A DNA stretch of 22,354 bases from Prorocentrum cordatum (taxonomy: Eukaryota; Sar; Dinophyceae; Prorocentrales; Prorocentraceae). Shown piece after piece: positions 9,330 to 16,475 of the stretch (position 1 is its first letter; each line of letters begins with the position of its first letter). The notes under the pieces were generated by a model. The model worked only from the letters and a program-made list of their open reading frames with translations, did not search any database and was not told the DNA's origin. Where the stretch lies: NCBI GenBank assembly GCA_963575745.1, contig CAUYUJ010004730.1, positions 45,001 to 67,354 on the forward strand, in the 5' to 3' direction. The position numbers and the translations under genes were made by a program.

Positions 9330-9485
9330 CAACTAAAAACAAAACGAGGCCCAACGTTGCAAACGAACGCTGAAAACGAAGCCGGTGCCAAACGAAAACG
9401 AACAACGAAACGGGGCGTTTAAAGCAACAGCGAACAACGAAACGAAACAACAACGAAGTACGAAGCGAAAAACAAAACAAGGGTC
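9330..9485. repeat. Cryptically simple AACGAA-rich tract
   Basis: The words AACGAA, AAACGAA and AACAACGAA recur about ten times, with almost no T on the plus strand. This is a strongly strand-asymmetric low-complexity tract without a fixed period. Confidence 0.7.
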
Positions 9486-9764
9486 CAAACCAAGCTAAAC
9501 AGCGTTGTGGTCGGTCCTTGGGAAAATGCCGCAGGACCATGGGGAGTCTGGGGCTCAGGCCATGCTGTTTCGCGGTGCCGCACTCTTGTCGCACAGTCGG
9601 ATCGCAGGGTCGCCGATCCTGGCCTGGCCGACCCCTGCGCCCCTTGCGGTCCAACGCCGGGCGGGCGCGTGCGCCGATGCTGTGCCCAGGATGGGCCCAG
9701 GCCAGGTTCGGTAAAGCGATCGGCTGACGCCCCCCCTGTCTGGCGCGTAGGGGCTGTCCTCCTC

Positions 9765-10078
9765 GTCCTCGAGAAGAAGAAACAGCGGCACAGTTCTCAC
9801 TGGGATTGCTCGGAGGTTGAGGAGGGACGCGGAGGTCCTCCTCCTTCTCCTCCTCCTCCCTCCTCCACCTCCTCACTCCGCCTCCTCTCCTTCGAGAAGG
9901 AGAAAGAGGAGGCGGAGGCGGCGGAGGCGGATTCCTCGAATCGGCGCTGGACCTCCCTCCCCAGCGCGCAGAGCGAGCCAGGGGCGGCACCCGAGGCGCC
10001 GCCGGCGGGGGCCCAGCGCAGATCCAGGCAATCCCCGCGGAGGTCCGACGCTGGTGCTCTATGCCGCTTTTCCGTCTT
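9765..10078. mobile_element. Foldback element family, copy 3, with internal microsatellite
   Basis: The conserved core lies at about 9928-10062: CGGATTCCTCGAATCGGCGCTGGACC, AGCGCGCAGAGCG, GGGGGCCCAGCGCAGATCC, CCGCGGAGGTCC. A left end CTCGAGAAGAAGAAACA (9768) and a right end CCGTCTTCGATCC (10069) match the GAAGAAG/CTTCTTC termini of copies 4 and 5 in inverted orientation. If these are its true ends, the TCC tract at 9830-9890 lies inside the element. The central hairpin is decayed. Confidence 0.55.
9832..9890. repeat. TCC microsatellite
   Basis: Imperfect TCC/CTC repeats, probably internal to foldback copy 3. Confidence 0.85.
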
Positions 10079-10079
10079 C

Positions 10080-10290
10080 GATCCTGAAGGTCGATGGGCG
10101 GCAGCATCTGCGTCCTCACAGGTTGGGGCTGACGCTCCGTCGGCTGCGCGTCGACCGCCACCCGGTCCTCGGCCGGTGCCGGCTGGCCGCCGCCCTCCTG
10201 CGTCGCCAGGGAAGGGCTCGGAGACTTGGGCCGCTGTCTGGCGGCGCGAAGGAGGGGGTGGCGCGGGGGGGAGGCCTCCGAAGAAGGCGG
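10080..10290 (-). CDS. Candidate exon fragment, unknown protein
   Basis: Minus-strand reading gives a hydrophilic segment (from RQRPKSPSPSLATQEGGG to PPIDLQDRRRK). By eye about four fifths of its third codon positions are G or C, clearly more than in the competing plus-strand frame (about three fifths). The bias ends at the foldback element (about 10075) on one side and at the GGA tract (10336) on the other. I do not recognise a family. It is a short, Pro/Gln/Arg-rich, probably disordered stretch if translated. Confidence 0.3.
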
Positions 10291-10335
10291 CCCCGATCTC
10301 CGAGGGAATGCTCGCTGGCATAGGCTCTGGAAGCC

Positions 10336-10600
10336 GGGGAGGAGGAGAAGGAGGAGGAGGAGGACGATGAGGAGCAGGAAGAGGATAAGGATGGGGAGGG
10401 GGAGGAGGAGGACGAGGAGGAGGAGGGAGGAGGAGGACGAGGAGGAGGACGAGGAGGAGGAGGAGGAGGAGGGGGAGGAGGAGGAGGAAGAGGAGGAGGA
10501 GGAGGGGGAGGAGGAGGAGGAGGAGGAGGAGGGGGAGGAAGAGGAGGAGGGGGAGAGAGGAGGAGGCGGAGGAGGAGGGAGGAGGAGGAGGAGGAGGAGC
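10336..10600. repeat. Long GGA microsatellite
   Basis: About 265 bp of almost uninterrupted purine (GGA/GAA/GGGG with occasional C or T). All minus-strand frames across it are poly-Pro/Leu/Ser artefacts, including the long frame 9007-10794. A mirror-symmetric purine tract of this length could form triplex DNA (inference). Confidence 0.95.
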
Positions 10601-10747
10601 GGCAGAAGCCCCCGGCTGGGGCCCCAGATCTGGCCAAAGAATAGTCGCGCTCCCCCCACATACCACGACAGCCCCTTAATGTCATCGCCCTCGGCCGAAA
10701 GTCCTGCCATCGCCCACATGTATCCGTGCCAGAGCAATTTCCTTGTT

Positions 10748-10940
10748 GTCGAGAAAAAGAAAAAACACATAAACATAAACTTGTGGCGCTCCACGCGGAT
10801 TGCTTGGATTCGCCCTGGACCCCCCTCCCTGGCGCGCGGAGCGCGCCAGGGGCGGCGCCTCCCAGACGCGTATCCAAGAAATCCGCGCGGAGCGCCAACA
10901 AACTATGTCTATGTAGTTGTTTCTTCTTCGATTGTCATCT
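10748..10940. mobile_element. Foldback element family, copy 4 (best preserved)
   Basis: Both arms are long and readable: left CGAGAAAAAGAAAAAACA then CATAAACTTGTGGCGCTCC then GCGGATTGCTTGGATTCGC. The right arm carries the same words on the other strand (ATCCAAGAAATCCGCGCGG, AGCGCCAACAAACTATG, TTTCTTCTTCG). The centre is a perfect hairpin at 10827-10851 with a 10-bp stem CCCTGGCGCG and loop CGGAG. The whole unit is a near-palindrome of about 190 bp without coding capacity. Confidence 0.8.
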
Positions 10941-10983
10941 ATGGCACCCGTGAACCACCCCGCCCGCCCCTTCCCCTCTCCCT

Positions 10984-11072
10984 GGTCACGTCACGATTCG
11001 CGCAGGCGCCGTGGGGGAATCAGCCCTTCCTGAGCACGCCCGGACGGCGCCTGCGCGAATCGTTGCGTGACC
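10984..11072. repeat. 29-bp inverted repeat, 27 matches, 31-nt loop
   Basis: The left arm 10984-11012 starts GGTCACGTCACGATTCGCG. The right arm 11044-11072 is its reverse complement with only two adjacent mismatches (TC against CA at arm positions 8-9). The arms are separated by 11013-11043. The arms are CpG-rich and unlike the other inverted-repeat families in the window. Confidence 0.95.
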
Positions 11073-11095
11073 GGCCCCCTCCATCCATTGCCCCC

Positions 11096-11180
11096 CACGC
11101 TGGCGGGACAACCAAGGCAGCCACGAGAGGAGTGCACATTCTGCAGGCGTGTGTTGCAGCGCTCTCGGCTCGGACCCGGA
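11096..11180. repeat. Dispersed repeat, copy 1 (partner at 11920-12005)
   Basis: It shares with 11920-12005 the order GAG-GCACAT-CT, TGCAGGCGTGTGTTGCAGC, a CTC-rich block and GGCGCG-GT/GC-C in direct orientation. Each copy lies just upstream or downstream of a foldback element. Confidence 0.7.
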
Positions 11181-11199
11181 CGGCAGCTCGGCGCGTGCC

Positions 11200-11540
11200 C
11201 TTTTGAGCGGGCCCTCTGCGCACGGAGGCACGGCCCGTGGCAGGTGCGAGCTCAAGCGGGCGGCGGGGGGACCCGCCCCGCCCTGGCAGCGCGGGGGCTC
11301 CGCCCTGGCAGCCCTTCCTCGGGCGCGTGCCACTCGGGGGCCCTGGCGTCCGTGGTCCGGGCGGGCGTCTCCGTCATGGGGGGGGGGGTCTGGGAGAAGT
11401 CCTCGGTCGGAGGGCGCGACCTGGCGTCGGCAGCGTCGAGGCGACATCTGCAGGCTCTTCGACGAGGCTCGGGCGGTCATCGAAGGCATCGTTGGCCACG
11501 AGATCGGCCGCTGGGAGATCTCGCCGCGATATCGTGTACG
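11200..11540 (+). CDS. Candidate coding region, frame changes midway
   Basis: Plus-strand third positions are mostly G/C in one frame from about 11210 to 11440 (...SSGACHSGALASVVRAGVSV...). They are then G/C-rich in another frame from about 11440 to 11530 (...ICRLFDEARAVIEGIVGHEIG...). The second piece looks like an ordinary amphipathic protein segment. The frame change could be an intron, an indel, or chance in GC-rich DNA. No family recognised and no splice sites can be fixed. Confidence 0.25.
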
Positions 11541-11669
11541 ACGACGTGCTTGGCGTTTCCTGACCGTTGGGCGTGATCGGCGAGCACCAGCGATCGTTCG
11601 CGAAGCGCGATATCCAGGAGCACGTCGACTACGTGACCACAGATTCGTGCCTATGCTAGGCAACACCTG

Positions 11670-11870
11670 GTTTAGAAGGAAAACTGCAGAAACATAAAAA
11701 AAGTTGGTTGGCGCAGATTTATTGGATCGGCGCTGGACCTTCCTCCAAAGCGCGTGGCGAGATCCGCGCCTGAGGCGCCGCCAGGAGACCCCAACACCGA
11801 TTCACGAAATCCGCGCGACCCTGGAACGTGTATGCTTATGATTCATGCTTCTTCTTCGAGTTGCCAGACT
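11670..11870. mobile_element. Foldback element family, copy 5 (decayed)
   Basis: The left arm contains AAACATAAAAAAAG then GGCGCAGATTTATTGGATCGG and CGCTGGACC. The right arm contains ACCGATTCACGAAATCCGCG and ends CTTCTTCTTCGAGTTGCC. The hairpin centre (about 11742-11775) is rearranged. Confidence 0.65.
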
Positions 11871-11919
11871 ACAGCGAGCATGCCAGCAGAGCAGGGGCAG
11901 ATGCCAGAGGCGGCGCAGC

Positions 11920-12005
11920 CAGCAGGAGGCTTCGCCAACGGAGCACACATCCTTAATGCAGGCGTGTGCTGCAGCCCTCCAAGCTCTAAAAGGGAACGGC
12001 GGTTC
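11920..12005. repeat. Dispersed repeat, copy 2 (partner at 11096-11180)
   Basis: Contains GAGCACACATCCT, ATGCAGGCGTGTGCTGCAGC and GGCGCGCGTCCGCG in the same order and orientation as copy 1. Confidence 0.7.
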
Positions 12006-12119
12006 GGCGCGCGTCCGCGAGCGTGCGCTCCGATCATGTGCTGACTCCAAATGTTTGTTCCTCGATTTCGGCCTCCCTGGGACCATCACACTTGAGCCCA
12101 GGGCAGAAAGCCAGCAAGG

Positions 12120-12555
12120 GGAAAGGTTTGCGACGGCCACGCATTGAACAACTCACATCGTCGATGTCCGTGGGGAGGGGGAGTGGAGTTGTGACCCCAG
12201 AAAAGGGCTGGTCGAGTGCAATCGATTGGGACCTTCTGGTGCTAAAACGGGAAGCTCGAATCAGGAGCCATCCCTTACCACCCCCTGCCCTGCTGACTCG
12301 GTTCCTTCACCCCTCGCTTGAGCAAGGACTGAACCTCCTGCCATCCCTATACACCCGCCACGCAATGTTCTTAGCATAATTCTTGAATCACGAGAACATG
12401 AACCTGCTGTGTTGCAACAGGACGGTCTCAGCCGGACATGTTCTAGGAACATCTCGCGCACACCACAAACAATAGAGGCTATTAGAAGATTTCCTGGTGG
12501 GCCTAACTCTGGTAGGCAAGCAAGGACGCTTCGCCACTGCTTGACCCACGCTAGG
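12120..12555. other. Spacer with no recognised gene
   Basis: Composition falls to about half G+C. A few open frames of around 115 codons lack codon bias. No repeats or RNA genes were seen. Confidence 0.4.
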
Positions 12556-12697
12556 GAAACGAACAATGACATGAACAGAACAACTTTCAGGTCGCCCCTG
12601 GCGCGCTCCACGCGCCAGGGAGGGGGGTCCAGCGCGGATCCGAGAAGTCCGCGCGGACCTCCAAATTTCTATGTGTATGTCATTGTTCGTTCCCCTA
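12556..12697. mobile_element. Foldback element family, copy 6, with intact termini
   Basis: The termini are inverted repeats: AACGAACAATGACAT at about 12558-12572 and ATGTCATTGTTCGTT at about 12677-12691, both next to AGGG/CCCT. The left arm is shortened. The centre is a perfect 10-bp stem hairpin at 12596-12620, with loop CTCCA, i.e. opposite orientation to copies 2 and 4. It is followed by GGGGGGTCCAGCGCGGATCC and GAAGTCCGCGCGGACC. The flanks (CACGC and CGCGC) are similar but not an exact duplication. Confidence 0.75.
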
Positions 12698-12699
12698 CG

Positions 12700-12888
12700 C
12701 GCTGCCCCCTCCGTGCGCGCCGCCAGGCTGTGCCTCTGCCTCGCAAAACGGCGGGGGTTGCAGCGACCCCGCCACCCGCCGCGGCGAGGCGGCCAGCAGC
12801 GGGGCCGCTCCCGGTAGGGGCTGCAGCGCCTGCGCCGCGGCCTCGTCACCCGCGCCCTCATCGCCCGCGAGGTCCGGCAGCCTCCTCC
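12700..12888 (-). CDS. Candidate exon, Ala/Pro-rich, unknown protein
   Basis: The minus-strand frame (RRLPDLAGDEGAGDEAAAQ, continuing Ala/Leu/Pro-rich) has third positions that are mostly G or C. At its upstream end the sequence TGTAGCCAG followed by GAGGAGG looks like an intron acceptor, placing the exon start near 12888. It lies on the same strand as the stronger exon at 14073-14604, so it could be a later exon of that gene. No domain recognised. The competing plus frame is also open, so confidence is limited. Confidence 0.3.
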
Positions 12889-12904
12889 TGGCTACACGCA
12901 GGAG

Positions 12905-13127
12905 CATAAGAGCCCAGAATCGAATCAAATCGGGAAGTCGGATCGGCGATCGAAACGAATGGGATCGGCGGAAATCGGCAGCCGAATCGTAAAAACAAAA
13001 TCGGCGGAACTCGGCAGGCTTGTACGCCTTCAATACAAGATCGGAGCCCAAATCGGAATCCCAAGTCGAATCGAAACGGAATCGGAAGCCGTCGAGATCG
13101 AATCGAATCGAATCGGAGAAGTCGCGA
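12905..13127. repeat. Cryptically simple AATCG-rich tract
   Basis: The words AATCG, AATCGG, AAATCGG and GATCG recur more than twenty times in about 220 bp with irregular spacing, ending in a near-perfect run of AATCG units (13100-13118). It is compositionally distinct from both flanks. Confidence 0.75.
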
Positions 13128-13489
13128 GATGAGCCCTGCAGGAGTGGCCCCAGGCAAGAGTGACCTTTGGTGCGCGGCGGGGGGCGCGGGGAGGCCAACC
13201 CCGAGCGCGCAAGCCGCTGCCATCGCATCGCATGCGGCCAGCTGGGGACCCCGGTGTGCCCGCACAAAGAAAATCACTCCAGCGAGCGCTCACTCTTGTA
13301 GCCAATCCTCGGCTGCTGCGGCGACGCCAGCCCTGCGTATCCAGTACACGTCCACATCCACCGCCGAGGGGGCGTGATCCTGGGGACTCGGGGAGCAGTC
13401 GACACATGGACATCTGACCGCCCACGCGGGCAGGCAGATGCCCACATGCCCCACGCCTCGAGATCCCAGGGCACGGCTCCGGAGCGGTG

Positions 13490-13643
13490 TGATGGGTCCA
13501 TTCCCCACCACCACTACCAGAAGTAGGAGAGGGAGGAGGAGGGGGAGGAGGACGAGGAGGAGGAGGAGAAGGAGAAGTATCTCCTCATCCTCCCCTCCCA
13601 CCCGTCCTACACATGGTAGTGATGGTGGCAAACGTGCCCATCA
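13490..13643. mobile_element. TGATGGG inverted-repeat element, copy 2
   Basis: The 154-bp element has ends TGATGGGTCC... and ...GTGCCCATCA and inner arms CCACCACCACTACCAGAAGT / CATGGTAGTGATGGTGG, inverted and matching those of copy 1 at 5662. The flanking duplication is perfect and different from that of copy 1: CGGTG at 13485-13489 and 13644-13648. The interior holds a GGA microsatellite (13523-13577). Two independent insertions with exact 5-bp duplications make the element boundaries secure. Confidence 0.88.
13523..13577. repeat. GGA microsatellite
   Basis: Imperfect (GGA)n inside the inverted-repeat element at 13490-13643. Copy 1 of that element holds TCC on this strand, i.e. the opposite orientation. 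Confidence 0.95.
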
Positions 13644-13685
13644 CGGTGGATGTGGACATATATCTTGGTGGTGGAAGGCCGGCGC

Positions 13686-13850
13686 CGAGCGGCGAGCCGA
13701 CCCCGAGGGTCCCCGCGAGGGGTATGAACGTGAAGTGCAGGCCGGGCAGCGCGCCCGGGGCGCCAAGGCCGCCAGCCGGGGCGCCCTGCAGCGGCGCCAG
13801 GGACGACCCCAGCGTCAGCGTATCGCTCGGGCCGAGATCCAGCTCTTCGC
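13686..13850 (-). CDS. Candidate downstream exon of the gene at 14073-14604
   Basis: Minus-strand frame beginning near EELDLGPSDTLTLGSSLAPL and continuing Gly/Leu/Pro-rich to GVGSPLGAGLP. About four fifths of third positions are G or C, and the bias fades near 13686. It is in the same overall frame as the exon at 14073-14604. A GT...AG intron at 14072-13851 (222 bp, phase 1) would join them without a frame change; that intron is inferred, not demonstrated. The proposed intron contains foldback copy 7. No protein family recognised. Confidence 0.4.
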
Positions 13851-13879
13851 CTCGGAGGGTCTCGGATTTTGCGGAAAAA

Positions 13880-14010
13880 AAACACGCCGGAGCGCAAGGT
13901 GCGCGGGGGCGCCGCCGGGGGGGCCCAGCGCGGATCCAAGAAATCCGAGCAGAGAGCCAAAAGTTTACGTTCATGATATTTTTCCTTCTTCGGTGTGCTT
14001 CAGTGTGTAG
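13880..14010. mobile_element. Foldback element family, copy 7 (right half)
   Basis: The right half is clear: GGGGGGGCCCAGCGCGGATCC, AAGAAATCCGAGCAGAG, AAAGTTTACGTTCATGATATTTTTCCTTCTTCGG. The left half is missing or too diverged to recognise, and the centre lacks the hairpin. Confidence 0.6.
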
Positions 14011-14072
14011 ACGCTCCAGCGCCCCACAGGTTGGAAAGCTGGGGCCTCTAGACACCGAGCCCCTTGGCCGAC

Positions 14073-14604
14073 GAGACGTCTCGGTGTACTTCGAGCCCCA
14101 CCCATCGCCTTTGCCGCAAGGGGCGCTGTAGTTCAACACCACGCCCGAGGGCCCGACCACCCGCAGGCGGAAGCGGTAGTCGGGCGGCTCGCTGGAGGCG
14201 GGGTTGCTGCGGCGGAGCGCGCGGATGTCGAAGTGGTCCACGTCCAGCGCCGCGGCCCAGCTGCTGCTTGCCAAGAGAGACGGCTGCACGGCCCGCTGCC
14301 AGAAGCCGCGCTGGTAGTGCCGGCCCACGCGGAGGCTCGGCAGGGCGGCCTCGCCGACGTCGCAGCAGAAGAACAGCTGCCTCGCCTCCGCCGGCAGGTC
14401 CTCGCGAGCGTGCCCGCCGTGGACCTCCAGGCAGAACAGCGCCTCGCTGGGGACCCCCGTGGCCGCCTCCGACGTCCGCCACCTGCCAGCGAGCGTGCCG
14501 GCCGGTGGCCGCTGGGCCTCGTCACCGTCCGGCGGCGCCGCCAGGGGCGGCTGCGGCGGGCTGGGCACCTCAGTGGGCCTCGCAAGCGGCAGGGCCGTTT
14601 CCTC
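14073..14604 (-). CDS. Best candidate exon, unknown protein
   Basis: Across about 175 codons read on the minus strand, roughly nine in ten third positions are G or C, while first and second positions are balanced. The translation has ordinary protein composition: a Pro-rich start (EVPSPPQPPLAAPPDGDEAQ), then segments such as GVPSEALFCLEVHGGHARED, RQLFFCCDVGEAALPSLRVG and DYRFRLRVVGPSGVVLNYSA. The start is placed after CGGCAG at 14605-14610 as a possible acceptor, and the end before a GT at 14072-14071. Neither splice site is proven. There is no start codon in a good context, so earlier exons would lie upstream. I do not recognise a domain. It is the only non-mobile stretch in the window that I would defend as coding. 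Confidence 0.6.
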
Positions 14605-15300
14605 CTGCCGTTTCCACGGGTGACTGTGCGGGCGGCAGTGTAAACAAAAAGCGGTCCCCGAACCCAGAAAAGAACGCCAGGATCGGGACCAGGACAATAA
14701 GAAACGGTGACGGTGGATGGAACGCAGAAGCGGACACCGTGGTATGGTGCGCCGCCCTGGGAGGCGCCCGTCCGAACCGAACGTGTAGCACAAACCTACT
14801 CGATTATGCTGTTACCCAGGCGGTATGGCCAGAACGCGCCCGCCACCAAACACCACACGGTTTCCGAGCGCACTCGTCGCTCATGTGAGGGCGACGCGCA
14901 AATCATGTCAATACGTTGACACGCGAGGATGCCTTACAACCTGTTTGCGTTGCCGCACTTGCCTTCCCCCCCATTCTTTACTACCGCTCTTACTCCCGCC
15001 CCTACCACAATTACCTCGGGCCCAGGTCCCCCTGGAACTCCCCAAATCCATTCCTCGCCCTCTCATTCCCCGTCCTGGACCTCTGCCTCGGCGACCGCGG
15101 CGAGTAGAAGCAAGAGGACCCTAGCAAGCCGAGGATTGTGTAAGTCCCACCAGCCCTTTAGGGCGTGAGTGGTTTAGATAGTCCTCTCTGTTCTCAACCC
15201 CCTTCTTCCCCTTCGGGGAGGGGTTTACCCCTCCCCCTCCCCCCTCCCCCTGGGCCTGGAGAGGGGGGGCCGCGGGTCGCCGGAGCGTCCTGTGTCGGTC
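14605..15300. other. Spacer with no recognised gene
   Basis: Mixed sequence followed by a C/T-rich stretch (14960-15090) and CCCCTCCCCC runs (15230-15255). It could include upstream introns of the minus-strand gene at 14073-14604, but no further exon is visible by codon bias. Confidence 0.35.
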
Positions 15301-15305
15301 CCTGG

Positions 15306-15372
15306 GAGGCTCATTTTTTGACACCCCTACAGGGATCGTGGCCCTGGGGGGGGGGGGAAGGGGGGGGGGGCA
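15306..15372. repeat. Solitary 63-bp-family copy and a G12-AA-G11 run
   Basis: 15308-15346 reads GAGGCTCATTTTTTGACACC then a gap of a few bases and ATCGTGGCCCTGG. This matches GAGGCTTCATTTCGGCACACC...GGATCGTGGCCCTGG of the array at 118-560, in the same orientation. It is followed at once by 12 G, AA and 11 G (15346-15370). The G-run is capable of quadruplex formation and is also a place where assembly errors are common. Confidence 0.75.
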
Positions 15373-15399
15373 AATAAGTGCTTTCGTCTTCTTTGGCCG

Positions 15400-16475
15400 A
15401 TCTCCTCCAATATGGCCCCAAGAGCGCTCCCAGGGCCCCCAAGAGCACTCCCAAGACGGCTCCAAGACGGCCCAAGAGGGCCCCAAGACGGCCCAAGCGG
15501 CGGCCAGTACGGCCCAAGAGGGCCCCAAGACGGCCCCAAGAGCGCCCAAGTAGCGCCCAAGAGCGGCCCAAGAGAGACCCAAGCGGCTCCAAGACCGCCA
15601 CAACACTGCTCCAAGTGGCCGCGAAGCCTCCCGAGGACGCCCCCGAGAAGCGAAGACGGCCCAAGAGGTCCCCAAGTCGCTCCAAGAGAGCCCCGAGAGG
15701 CGCCCTAAGAGGGCCACAAGAAGCCAAAACCATTGATTTTCCGTTGGCGTTTCAAACATTTTAGCGTTCCCGCCCTTTCGGCTTCCCGACGCTCCAAGAC
15801 AGCCCAAAAGGCATGCAATACCGCCCCAAGACGGCCCAATAGGCTCCCAAGACGGCTCCAAGACGGCCCAAGAGGGCCCCAAGACGGCCCACGCGGCGGC
15901 CAATACGGCCCAAGAGGGCCCCAAGACGGCCCCAAGAGCGCCCAAGTGGCGCCCAAGAGCGGCCCAAGAGAGACCCACGAGGCTCCAAGACCGCCGAAAG
16001 ACGGCTCCAAGTGGCCGCGGAACCTCCCAAGGACGCCCCCGAGAGGCCAAGACGGCCCAAGAGGCCCCCAAAACGCTCCAAGAGAGCCCCGAGAAGCGCC
16101 CTAAGAGGGCCCCACGAGGCCAAAATCACATGGGTTCCTTAAGTATTTCATACAGTTTAGCGTTCCCGCCCTTTCGACTTCCCGACGCCCCAAGACAGCC
16201 CCAAAGGCCCGCAAGACCGCCCCAAGACGGCCCAAGAGGCTCCCAAGACGGTTCCAAGACGGCCCAAGAGGGCCCCAAGACGGCCCAAGCGGCGGCCAGT
16301 ACGGCCCAAGAGGGCCCCAAGACGGCCCCAAGAGCGCCCAAGTTGCGCCCAAGAGCGGCCCAAGAGAGACCCAAGCGGCTCCAAGACCGCCACAACACTG
16401 CTCCAAGTGGCCGCGAAGCCTCCCGAGGACGCCCCCGAGAAGCGAAGACGGCCCAAGAGGTCCCCAAGTAGTCGA
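15400..16475. repeat. 396-bp satellite array, about 2.7 monomers
   Basis: The landmark CGGCCA(G/A)TAC occurs at 15501, 15897 and 16293, exactly 396 bp apart each time. Within each monomer the word CCAAGA-GGCCC repeats irregularly. A linker ending TTTAGCGTTCCCGCCCTTTCG separates monomers (15760-15780 and 16155-16180). Monomers 1 and 3 agree nearly base for base over about 230 bp, while monomer 2 carries many shared differences, so the higher-order unit is about 792 bp. All open frames here on both strands arise because 396 is a multiple of three. Monomer 3 stops abruptly at about 16472-16476. Confidence 0.95.

Noticed and set aside
9007-10794. 595-codon minus-strand open frame
   Set aside because: It is held open by the 265-bp GGA tract (poly-Ser/Pro/Leu) and crosses a foldback element. 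Only the piece at 10080-10290 has codon-like bias.
11263-11276. GCGGG-GGGA-CCCGC on the plus strand as another GNRA mini-hairpin
   Set aside because: It lies in a G-run of a very GC-rich region outside the retroelement, and is best regarded as chance.
15121-16129. Long open frames of the GPSWAVLGPSW and PKTAQAAASTAQEG types
   Set aside because: The repeat period of 396 is divisible by three, so several frames on both strands stay open. There is no start context, no codon-position bias and monomer-wise repetition.
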